Below are positions 1-5,702 of a stretch of 13,179 nt of DNA, in pieces. Both the position numbers and the translations under genes were made by a program. The DNA is from JBJSXF01 sp046086225. GTDB lineage: Bacteria > Actinomycetota > Acidimicrobiia > IMCC26256 > PALSA-610. Position 1 is the stretch's first letter; the number at the start of each line of letters is the position of its first letter. The stretch spans positions 1 to 13,179 of the forward strand of contig JBJSXF010000014.1 of NCBI GenBank assembly GCA_046086225.1, read 5' to 3'. A model generated the notes under the pieces. That model did not search any database, was not told the origin of the DNA, and saw only the letters and a program-made list of their open reading frames with translations.

Positions 1-97
1 GGAGGGCCTGCATCTGCTCGGCCGCCAGCACCCGCACGCCGTCGAGCGGCTTGCCGAAGCGGGCCGCATCCCCGTTGGCCACATCGCCGAGTCGCAC
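1..97 (-). CDS. CaiB/BaiF-type (family III) CoA-transferase, N-terminal fragment
   Basis: Partial gene: only the first 32 codons are in the window and it continues off the left edge. Read on the minus strand it gives a short polar leader followed by KPLDGVRVLAAEQMQAL. This is the opening of family III CoA-transferases, whose N-terminus normally reads 'PL-GVRVL-...' before the Rossmann-like segment 'ATQLLA-LGA-V-KVE'. Family members move CoA between carboxylic acids, or activate or racemise acyl-CoAs, in the cytoplasm. The GTG at 97 was chosen because an in-frame TAA lies just upstream (107-109) and a perfect TANNNT hexamer (TAATGT) sits exactly 6 bases before it. A second GTG at 82 is the alternative. 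The gene lies 50 bp downstream of the helicase on the same strand but has its own promoter-like element. The substrate cannot be inferred, and the family call rests on about 17 residues. Confidence 0.7.
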   Translation of the reverse strand, partial: MRLGDVANGDAARFGKPLDGVRVLAAEQMQAL

Positions 98-103
98 GCC
101 CGC

Positions 104-109
104 ACATTA
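104..109 (-). promoter_or_regulatory. -10 hexamer (TAATGT) of the CoA-transferase gene, likely leaderless
   Basis: On the minus strand, TAATGT is followed by GCGGGC (6 nt) and then the GTG start at 97. This is the closest match to the TANNNT consensus in the window. The spacing would place transcription initiation at or next to the start codon. An 8-bp palindrome (GACGCGTC, 111-118) lies just upstream. I see no convincing -35 box. Confidence 0.55.
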
Positions 110-147
110 CGACGCGTCCGTCGGCTCCCCCGCCCGCGCTCGCGAGG

Positions 148-2055
148 TCAGGATCGACCGGTGGCCGTCGTGAGGAACGCCACCACCTCGTCGGCATCGA
201 CCGTACGCCGCAACGGTGGGACGCCGGCGAGGAGCTCGCGGCGATAGTTGCGGGTCGCCAGCCGCGGGTCGAGCACGGCGACGACCCCCCGGTCGTCCCG
301 GGTGCGCAGGAGGCGCCCCGCACCCTGGGCGAGTACGAGGGCCGCGGCCGGGAGATCGACCGTCGCGAACGCGTCGGCGCCCGCGGCTGTGGCCCGACCC
401 CGCCGAGCCGCGTGCAGCGGATCACCGGGCGAGGGAAACGGGATCCGATCGATCACCACGAGCACGCAGGTGGCGCCCGGCGCATCGATCCCCGCCCAGA
501 ACGAACGGGTGCCGACCAGCACCGATGTCTCGTCGGCGACGAAGTCCCGGGCGAGCCGTCCGGTGTCGGCCTCGCCCTGCACGAGTACCGTGTGCTCGCC
601 CCCGGCCCGCAGGCGCTCGGCGAAGCGGCCGACCGCGGCTCTCGAGGTGCACAGCACGAGGGCGCGACCGCCGGCGGCGGCGACGAGCTGCTCGGCCCGG
701 GCGCCTGCCGCCTCGGCCCAGGCCTCGGATTCCCGGCCCGGGTCGGGTAGGTCGCGCGCGACGTAGAGGAGACCCTGCGCCGACCAGTCGAACGGCGACG
801 GCACGTCGATCGCGTTGTGCTCGGCGGCCCCCAGCCCGAGCTGAGCGGTGAACGCGGCGAAAGGAGGCCGACCGCCGAGGGTCGCCGAGACGGCCACCAC
901 CAGGCGATCACCGAGGAGCCGCTCGGCCAGGGTGTCGCCCACCGCGACCGGCGCCAACCGCAGCCGCCGCCGTCGGCCCTGGCGCTCGATCCACATCACG
1001 TCGCCCGGTCCGGGATCGCCAAGGCGCCGCAACGCGTCGAGCCGGGAGCGGAGCACCTGCCCGGCCCGTTTGCCCTGATCGGTCTCGGGCTGCCCGAGCG
1101 CCCGCTGGGCCGCGGCGAGCGTCTCGGCCGCGGTGCCGAGCGCCTCGGTGAGCTCACCGTCGCCCGTCACCGGCCCGTCGCGGGATTCGAGGAGGGCTTC
1201 GAGGCCGTCGCTCGCCTGGGAGAGCGCCCGAACCGCCGCGGCATCGACGCCGGCGCGGTTGAGCATGGCGGCGAGCCGGGACAGACCTTCGGGCGCCAGG
1301 TCGTCGCCGAACGCGTTCGTCGCGTTCTCGGCGAACGCGTGGGCCTCGTCGAGCACGACGACGTCATGGTCGGGCAGCACCGCACCGAAGGCCCGGAGGT
1401 CGGCGCAGTAGAGCGCGTGGTTGACGACGAGCACGTCGGCCTCGAACGCCGCCGCCCGGGCCTGCTCGGCGAAGCAGTGCTCGCCGTCGGCACACTGGAG
1501 TCGCCCCGGGCATTCGGCGCTCGTGCAGCTCACCGCGGCCCAGGTCGCATCGCCGACCGGTTCGGGCAGCTCGGCCCGGTCGCCGGTCGCGGCCGATCGG
1601 CCGAATGCCTCGAGCTCTCGGAGGTGGCCGTCGAAGCCGGGACCGGGGGCAACCTCGAACAGCGCGTCGGGTCGGGACGCCGCCCGCAGTTTGGCCCGAC
1701 AGAGGTAATTCGACCGACCCTTCAGCAGCGCGACCGAGAACGACACGCCGCCGTGCCGGGCCAGCGTGGGGAGATCCTTCTCGACGAGCTGCGCCTGCAG
1801 GGCGATCGTCGAGGTCGCCACCACGACCCGCCGACCCGAGGCCACCGCCGCCGAGAGGTAGGCGAGGCTCTTCCCCGATCCGGTCGGTGCCTCGGCGACG
1901 AGGTGACGACCGTTCGCGATCGCGTCGGCGACCGCACCGGTGAGCACCCGCTGCCCCTCACGCTGCTCGCCGCCGAAGCCGGCCACGACCCGATCGAGCA
2001 CAGCCACCGCATCGACGGCCGGACGATCGGGTGGGCTCGGGTCGGTGTCCGCCAC
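148..2055 (-). CDS. dinG: DinG/XPD-family ATP-dependent DNA helicase (superfamily 2, iron-sulfur)
   Basis: A 635-residue cytoplasmic 5'-3' DNA helicase of the DinG/YoaA/XPD group. Numbered from the GTG at 2055, the Walker A is APTGSGKS (56-63), followed by the STIALQAQ segment of motif Ia. A cysteine set (119, 177, 182, 188, 194) fits the 4Fe-4S domain of the family. The DEAH box is at 236-239, VSATL near 389-393, and motif VI reads QGAGRLLR (577-584), a variant of the usual QG-GR-IR. Length matches nuclease-less actinobacterial DinG proteins. An ATG at 2094 would add 13 residues (MARRYRSAGQT...). I prefer the GTG because CAGACT lies exactly 6 bases before it, the same geometry as neighbouring genes, and because the ATG overlaps the start codon of the divergent gene. 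The likely role is resolving DNA structures during replication and repair. Substrate preference cannot be read from sequence. Confidence 0.93.
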   Translation of the reverse strand: MADTDPSPPDRPAVDAVAVLDRVVAGFGGEQREGQRVLTGAVADAIANGRHLVAEAPTGSGKSLAYLSAAVASGRRVVVATSTIALQAQLVEKDLPTLARHGGVSFSVALLKGRSNYLCRAKLRAASRPDALFEVAPGPGFDGHLRELEAFGRSAATGDRAELPEPVGDATWAAVSCTSAECPGRLQCADGEHCFAEQARAAAFEADVLVVNHALYCADLRAFGAVLPDHDVVVLDEAHAFAENATNAFGDDLAPEGLSRLAAMLNRAGVDAAAVRALSQASDGLEALLESRDGPVTGDGELTEALGTAAETLAAAQRALGQPETDQGKRAGQVLRSRLDALRRLGDPGPGDVMWIERQGRRRRLRLAPVAVGDTLAERLLGDRLVVAVSATLGGRPPFAAFTAQLGLGAAEHNAIDVPSPFDWSAQGLLYVARDLPDPGRESEAWAEAAGARAEQLVAAAGGRALVLCTSRAAVGRFAERLRAGGEHTVLVQGEADTGRLARDFVADETSVLVGTRSFWAGIDAPGATCVLVVIDRIPFPSPGDPLHAARRGRATAAGADAFATVDLPAAALVLAQGAGRLLRTRDDRGVVAVLDPRLATRNYRRELLAGVPPLRRTVDADEVVAFLTTATGRS

Positions 2056-2061
2056 GCCGAC

Positions 2062-2067
2062 AGTCTG
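2062..2067 (-). promoter_or_regulatory. -10-like hexamer (CAGACT) of dinG
   Basis: On the minus strand, CAGACT, then GTCGGC (6 nt), then GTG at 2055. The hexamer departs from TANNNT at its first base, but the spacing equals that of several other starts in the window. It supports the GTG rather than the upstream ATG as the dinG start. Confidence 0.4.
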
Positions 2068-2080
2068 ACCGGCCGACCGG

Positions 2081-2086
2081 TAGCGT
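2081..2086 (+). promoter_or_regulatory. -10 hexamer (TAGCGT) of the SRPBCC gene, likely leaderless
   Basis: TAGCGT is followed by CGAGCC (6 nt) and the ATG at 2093. The same hexamer precedes the transglycosylase-like gene at 4367. It lies back to back with the dinG -10-like element. Between the two is a small inverted repeat (ACCGG-CCGA-CCGGT, 2068-2081), which could be chance or an operator. Confidence 0.5.
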
Positions 2087-2092
2087 CGAGCC

Positions 2093-2542
2093 ATGGGCTC
2101 GCGCGGCTACGAGGTGATCGAGCACGCCGCCGCGCCCCCCGAGCGGGTCTACGACCTCCTCGCCGATGCGACCGCCTGGCCGACCTGGGCCGGTCCGCTG
2201 GTCGCCGAGGGATCGTGGAGTCGGATCGGCGAACCACCGCCCGCCGGCGTCGGCGCGATCCGCCGGGTGGGCCGCCGACCGATCTACGGGTTCGAGGAGA
2301 TCCTCGTCGCCGATCGGCCCCACCACCACGCCTACCGGCTCGTCGGCGGCCCGAACCCGGCGCGGGGCTACCGGGCCGACGTCCGACTCGAACCCGAGGG
2401 CGACGGCACCCGGATCATCTGGCGGGGTGAGTTCGACCCGATCGTCCCCGGCACCGGAGCGCTGCTCGCCCGGGCGTACCGGGGCTTCATCGCCGGCCTC
2501 GCCCGGCGACTCGCCGACCACGCCACCCGTTCCTCCGTCTGA
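2093..2542 (+). CDS. SRPBCC (START-like / polyketide cyclase 2) family protein
   Basis: A 149-residue cytoplasmic protein with the Bet v1-like SRPBCC pattern. It opens with a beta strand (YEVIEHAAAPPERVYDLLAD), continues with 'ATAWPTWAGPLV' (the usual W-W-P after helix 1), then 'GVGAIRRVGRRPIYGFEEIL', then paired strands ending in 'RADVRLEPEGDGTRIIWRGEF'. The final long helix (ALLARAYRGFIAGLARRLADHA) closes the fold. The family binds hydrophobic ligands and includes cyclases, lipid carriers and coenzyme Q-binding proteins. No specific ligand is readable here. The start overlaps the alternative dinG ATG on the opposite strand (shared CATG at 2092-2095), and TAGCGT sits 6 bases upstream. The gene lies 76 bp before two other small alpha+beta-barrel/cone proteins on the same strand and may be co-expressed with them. 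Confidence 0.85.
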   Translation: MGSRGYEVIEHAAAPPERVYDLLADATAWPTWAGPLVAEGSWSRIGEPPPAGVGAIRRVGRRPIYGFEEILVADRPHHHAYRLVGGPNPARGYRADVRLEPEGDGTRIIWRGEFDPIVPGTGALLARAYRGFIAGLARRLADHATRSSV

Positions 2543-2606
2543 CCGCCCGACCGGCGGCGATCCGACCCGGCTCCGGCCGGCGCTGGCCCCGACACCGCAA
2601 CCTCGC

Positions 2607-2612
2607 GAGACT
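2607..2612 (+). promoter_or_regulatory. -10-like hexamer (GAGACT) before the first SnoaL-like gene
   Basis: GAGACT, then GGCGCC (6 nt), then ATG at 2619. It keeps the A at position 2 and T at position 6 of TANNNT, and the same spacing as other starts here. On its own this is a weak match. It helps choose ATG 2619 over codons further upstream in the open frame. Confidence 0.35.
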
Positions 2613-2618
2613 GGCGCC

Positions 2619-3104
2619 ATGGTCCACCCCGTCGAAGAGATCGAAGCAACCATGGCGCGCTACCTCGAGGTGCGCGCCGCCATCGATGCCGGCGACGGCA
2701 CCTGGGCCGACCTGGCCCAGTTCTTCACCGAGGACGCCGTGTTCATCGACCCCGCGTGGGGTCGGGTCGAGGGCCTCGACGAGATGCGCCGGACCGTGTT
2801 CGGCGACGCGATGGACGGACTCGAGGAGTGGAAGTTCCCCGTCGACTTCTGGGCGGTGACCGGAGACACGATCATCGTGAAGTGGCGCCAGATCCTGCCC
2901 GGTCGCCGCGACGACGGACGCACCTACGAGCAGTCGGGCATCTCGACGATCGTCTACGCGGGTGGCGGCAAGTTCCGCTACGAGGAGGATCTCCTCAACA
3001 TGGTGCACGTCTTCGAGGACATGAAGGCGAGCCGGTGCGCCGTGCCGAGCGTCGCAGTGCCGCCGGCGGTCGTGAACCGCGACTTCTCCGTGCCCGATGC
3101 CTGA
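2619..3104 (+). CDS. NTF2/SnoaL-like domain protein (first of a pair)
   Basis: A 161-residue protein of the NTF2/SnoaL cone fold. Visible signs are the N-terminal helix with 'RYLEVRAAIDAGDGTWADLAQFFTEDAVFIDPAWG' (the typical D-W-L--FTEDAVF-DP opening), then 'RVEGLDEMRRTVFG', and strands 'DFWAVTGDTIIVKWRQ' and 'GISTIVYAGGGKFRYEEDLLN'. The family includes polyketide cyclases, ketosteroid isomerases and limonene-epoxide hydrolases, but most members are uncharacterised. The open frame extends far upstream, through the SRPBCC gene, but residues before ATG 2619 are arginine/proline-rich shadow sequence, and GAGACT lies 6 bases before this ATG. An alternative ATG is at 2652. The stop overlaps the next gene by 8 bp, so the two SnoaL-like proteins are probably translated from one mRNA. 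Confidence 0.87.
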   Translation: MVHPVEEIEATMARYLEVRAAIDAGDGTWADLAQFFTEDAVFIDPAWGRVEGLDEMRRTVFGDAMDGLEEWKFPVDFWAVTGDTIIVKWRQILPGRRDDGRTYEQSGISTIVYAGGGKFRYEEDLLNMVHVFEDMKASRCAVPSVAVPPAVVNRDFSVPDA

Positions 3105-3540
3105 CCCGACGGCCGAGACGGTCGATTACGTCGCGATCACGCGACTCCAGGCCACCTACGCCGACATCGTGAACCGACGGGCCTGGTCGGAGCTCACGGG
3201 GGTGTTCCGCTCCGGCGCACCGGTGCGGATCGATACGGTCACCCGCCCCGTCATCACGCTCGAGGGACCCGAGGCCGTCGGCACGTTCATCGGCGAGGCG
3301 ATCGCCCGCTTCGAGTTCTTCGAGTTCGTGATCCTGAACGCCGTCGTCGACCTCGCGGGCGACGCCGCGACCGGCCGCATCTTCATGTGCGAGCTGCGCC
3401 AGGATCGCGACTCCGGCCGCTTCACGCGCGCCTTCGGTCGCTACGACGACACCTACGTGCGCCATGAGGGGCGGTGGTGGTTCGCCGCCCGCGACTACCG
3501 CTCGCTCGCCCGCTCGGGTCGCGACGAGGTGTTCCCGTAG
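3097..3540 (+). CDS. NTF2/SnoaL-like domain protein (second of a pair)
   Basis: A 147-residue NTF2/SnoaL-like protein. The pattern is 'VDYVAITRLQATYADIVNRRAWSELTGVF' (helix 1 and the W-ELTGVF turn), 'LEGPEAVGTFIGEAIARF', strand 'VILNAVVDLAGDAATGRIFMCELRQD', and C-terminal 'GRYDDTYVRHEGRWWFAARDYRSL', which closely follows the SnoaL_4-type ending 'Y-D-Y-R-DGRW-F--R-Y--L'. The start overlaps the preceding gene by 8 bp, indicating translational coupling. The paired proteins are clearly different in sequence, so they may form a heteromer or act on related substrates; this is inference. It ends in TAG, 11 bp before the convergent stop of the next gene. That matters for judging the in-frame TAG in potA, since it suggests TAG serves as an ordinary stop here. 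Confidence 0.87.
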   Translation: MPDPTAETVDYVAITRLQATYADIVNRRAWSELTGVFRSGAPVRIDTVTRPVITLEGPEAVGTFIGEAIARFEFFEFVILNAVVDLAGDAATGRIFMCELRQDRDSGRFTRAFGRYDDTYVRHEGRWWFAARDYRSLARSGRDEVFP

Positions 3541-3551
3541 GTCCTGCGCGC

Positions 3552-4367
3552 TCAGTCGCCCGTGCGGAACCGCACCGGCACCGCGCCGGCATCCGCGGCC
3601 GGACGTCCGATTCGCTCCCACTCGAGCTCGCCCGACCACCGACGCCCGTCGACCTCGACCTCGGTGACCCCGGTCGCCGACGCGTGGGCGACGAGCCAGG
3701 ATGCGACGAGCCACGCCCGGTCGCGGGGAAAGGGACCGTCGGGGTCGGACACCCCGAGGTCGCGGCGCAACCCCTCGGCGATCGCCCGGCGCGCAGCTGC
3801 GGCCTCGACCTCCGTTGGTTGCGTCCGGCACGAGAGCCGCCCGTAGGGCGGTCCGGTGAGCGCCGCGGCGAGCACCCGGGCCCGTGCCTCCCAGCGGGCG
3901 TAGGCCTCGGGACCGGCACTGCGCTGCACCGCCTGGGCCGCTTCGGTGACCCGGAGCTGCGACCAGCCGTCGACCCGACGGAGCTCGCGCAGGAAGGCGG
4001 CGGTGGCGTACTCGGGCCGGAGCAGATCGGCCCGGGCGCCCCAACCCTGCGAGGGCCGCTGCTGGAACAGGCCGACCGAGTCGCGGTCGCCGTAGTCGAG
4101 GTTCCGCAGGTTCGACTCCTGGTACGCCGTTGCGAGCGCGACCGTGAGCGCCCGGGGCGGCAGGCCCTCCCGGGCGACCACCGCCGCGATCGTCGTCGCG
4201 TTCGCGGCTTCCTCGAGGCCGAGATCGAACGTCAACGCGTCGCCCACCACCCGGCAGACCGATGCCTCCGGCGCCGGCCGGGTGAGCACCACTCCCAACG
4301 CGATCGCGCCGACGACGACTGCGGTCGCGGCCGCCACGAGCGCGATCACGGCGGTGCGGCGCAGCAT
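3552..4367 (-). CDS. Membrane-anchored lytic-transglycosylase-like protein of unknown function
   Basis: A 271-residue protein starting at ATG 4367. It has one N-terminal hydrophobic segment (about residues 5-29, after LRR), so it is either secreted or anchored with the rest outside. The central block at about residues 76-150 contains ALATAYQESNLRNLDYGD, then RDSVGLFQQRPSQGWG, then 'VTEAAQAVQRSAGPEAYARW'. This resembles lysozyme/transglycosylase-like domains in which the glutamate of 'QES' (E84) would be catalytic. Such proteins are widespread in actinobacteria and often annotated as hypothetical. Two cysteines (38 and 160) could pair. The frame opens upstream to 4499, but those 44 codons overlap the divergent potA region, and TAGCGT lies 7 bases before ATG 4367. 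A role in cell-wall turnover is inferred and no activity is demonstrated for this group that I can cite. Confidence 0.8.
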   Translation of the reverse strand: MLRRTAVIALVAAATAVVVGAIALGVVLTRPAPEASVCRVVGDALTFDLGLEEAANATTIAAVVAREGLPPRALTVALATAYQESNLRNLDYGDRDSVGLFQQRPSQGWGARADLLRPEYATAAFLRELRRVDGWSQLRVTEAAQAVQRSAGPEAYARWEARARVLAAALTGPPYGRLSCRTQPTEVEAAAARRAIAEGLRRDLGVSDPDGPFPRDRAWLVASWLVAHASATGVTEVEVDGRRWSGELEWERIGRPAADAGAVPVRFRTGD

Positions 4368-4374
4368 CGAGACG

Positions 4375-4380
4375 ACGCTA
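4375..4380 (-). promoter_or_regulatory. -10 hexamer (TAGCGT) of the transglycosylase-like gene
   Basis: On the minus strand, TAGCGT, then CGTCTCG (7 nt), then ATG at 4367. The hexamer is identical to the one before the SRPBCC gene. It fixes the start at 4367 rather than at the longer in-frame ATG at 4499. It shares the short divergent intergenic region with the pot operon. Confidence 0.5.
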
Positions 4381-4437
4381 CCGCCGCGCCCGGGGCCGAT
4401 CCCGTCGCCGCGTCCCCCTTCGGCCGTCGCGAGATGC

Positions 4438-4443
4438 GAAGAT
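4438..4443 (+). promoter_or_regulatory. -10-like hexamer (GAAGAT) of the pot operon
   Basis: GAAGAT, then GTGCGG (6 nt), then ATG at 4450. The match to TANNNT is partial (A2 and T6 kept), but the spacing equals that of other first genes here. It is the only candidate promoter I see for the potADBC operon, about 57 bp from the divergent TAGCGT. Confidence 0.35.
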
Positions 4444-4893
4444 GTGCGGATGCCCGCCGACGACGCACCACCGCCGGCGTCACGCGTCGCAGTCGGCATC
4501 TACGACGTCACGAAGCGGTTCGGATCGGTCACCGCGGCCGACGGCGTCACCCTGGAAATCGAGCAGGGAGAGTTCTTCGCGCTCCTCGGCCCCTCGGGGT
4601 GCGGCAAGACGACCCTGCTGCGCCTCGTCGCCGGCTTCGAGGAGCCCGACCGGGGCCGGGTCGAGCTCGACGGCACCGACATCGGCGGCGTGCCGCCCCA
4701 TCGGCGCAACGTCAACACGGTCTTCCAGTCGTACGCGCTCTTCCCGCACCTCACGGTGTTCGAGAACGTCGCCTTCGGCCTACGGCGCCGACGCCTCGCC
4801 CGCGAGGTCATCACGGAACGGGTGCGGCGGTACCTCGAGCTCGTGCAGCTCCATGACCACGACGACCGCCGGCCCGGCCAGCTGTCGGGCGGA

Positions 4894-4896
4894 TAG
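4894..4896 (+). other. In-frame TAG replacing a Gln codon after the LSGG signature of potA
   Basis: Codons read CTG TCG GGC GGA TAG CAG CAG CGG GTC, against the expected LSGG-Q-QQRV. Nothing is shifted, and both flanks stay in one frame for the whole gene. All other confident genes that end in the window stop with TGA, except the SnoaL-like gene at 3540, which ends in TAG, so TAG reassignment is unlikely. Confidence 0.95.
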
Positions 4897-5569
4897 CAGC
4901 AGCGGGTCGCCCTGGCCCGGGCACTCGCGCTCGAGCCCTCGGTCCTCCTCCTCGACGAGCCGCTCGGCGCCCTCGACCTCCAGCTCCGCAAGCAGATGCA
5001 GCTCGAGCTGATGCGTATCCAGCGCGAGGTCGGCATCACCTTCGTCTACGTCACCCACGACCAGGAGGAAGCGCTGGTCATGGGTGACCGCATCGCCGTC
5101 ATGTCCGCCGGGCGGGTCGAGCAGGTCGGCTACCCCGAGGACATCTACGAGCGACCGGGCACCCGGTTCGTCGCCGGGTTCATCGGCACGTCGAACATCG
5201 TCGAGGCGCGTGTCGCCGGTCGCGACGGCGCGTTCCTCCGCCTCGACGGTGCTCCCGGCGAGCGCCTCCTCGTCGAGCCGCCCGAGACGCGGACACTCCG
5301 GCCCGGAGACCCCATCGCGTTCACCGTTCGCCCCGAGAAGCTCTCGGTCGTGCCCGAGGGCGGTACGCCCGGGCCGGGCCGCTGCGCGACTGCGGGCACG
5401 GTCGTCGACGTCGTCTACCAGGGCGTCTCGACCCAGCTCGTCGTGCGCACCGATTCGGGGACGACGCTCGTCGTCTTCCGGCAGAACAACGAGCGGGTGA
5501 GCGACGCCGGCGTACCCGGCACCCGCGTGCAGCTCGAATGGGCCGCCGAGTTCAACGTCGTCCTCGCCG

Positions 5570-5702
5570 ACGAAGGGCCCGGTCCGACCGACGCGTCGCG
5601 ACCCGACGCGACCGACCCGATCCCGAATCCGACCGCAGCCCTCGACCCGACCGAATCCGAGCCCGTCACCGACGGGTTCCCGACCCCGACGGAGGTGCGT
5701 CG
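5570..5702 (+). repeat. Low-complexity D/P/T-rich C-terminal tail of potA
   Basis: The last roughly 44 codons of the potA frame consist of imperfect repeats of short GACCCGA/CCGAATCCGA-like units (for example ACCCGATCCCGAATCCGACC and ACCCGACCGAATCCGAGCCC). They encode an acidic Pro/Thr-rich tail ending in PTPTEVRR. It lies beyond the TOBE domain and is probably disordered. A GGAGGTG Shine-Dalgarno for potD is embedded at its end. Confidence 0.6.
5691..5697 (+). promoter_or_regulatory. Shine-Dalgarno (GGAGGTG) of potD
   Basis: GGAGG ends 7 bases before ATG 5703, inside the end of the potA frame. This is one of only two strong Shine-Dalgarno sequences seen. It means potD can be translated independently of full-length potA, which matters because potA carries a premature stop more than 800 bp upstream. 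Confidence 0.6.

Noticed and set aside
2056..2094. ATG 2094 as the dinG start
   Set aside because: It adds 13 residues with no family counterpart that I recognise, overlaps the divergent gene's start codon, and lacks the upstream hexamer that precedes GTG 2055.
817..2430. Long plus-strand open frame antisense to dinG (537 codons)
   Set aside because: The minus strand carries all DinG helicase motifs. The plus-strand translation is an arginine/glycine-rich, low-complexity shadow, and such antisense frames are common in very high GC DNA.
3474..4856. Plus-strand open frame across the transglycosylase-like gene and the start of potA
   Set aside because: It is antisense to one clear gene and out of frame with the other, and its arginine-rich composition has no recognisable domain.
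4894..4896. TAG reassigned to an amino acid in this organism
   Set aside because: The neighbouring SnoaL-like gene ends normally in TAG at 3538-3540, 11 bp before a convergent gene, so TAG acts as an ordinary stop here.
5589..5598. 10-bp palindrome CGACGCGTCG in the potA tail as a regulatory site
   Set aside because: It lies within a GAC/CGA-repetitive coding segment, where short palindromes are expected by chance.
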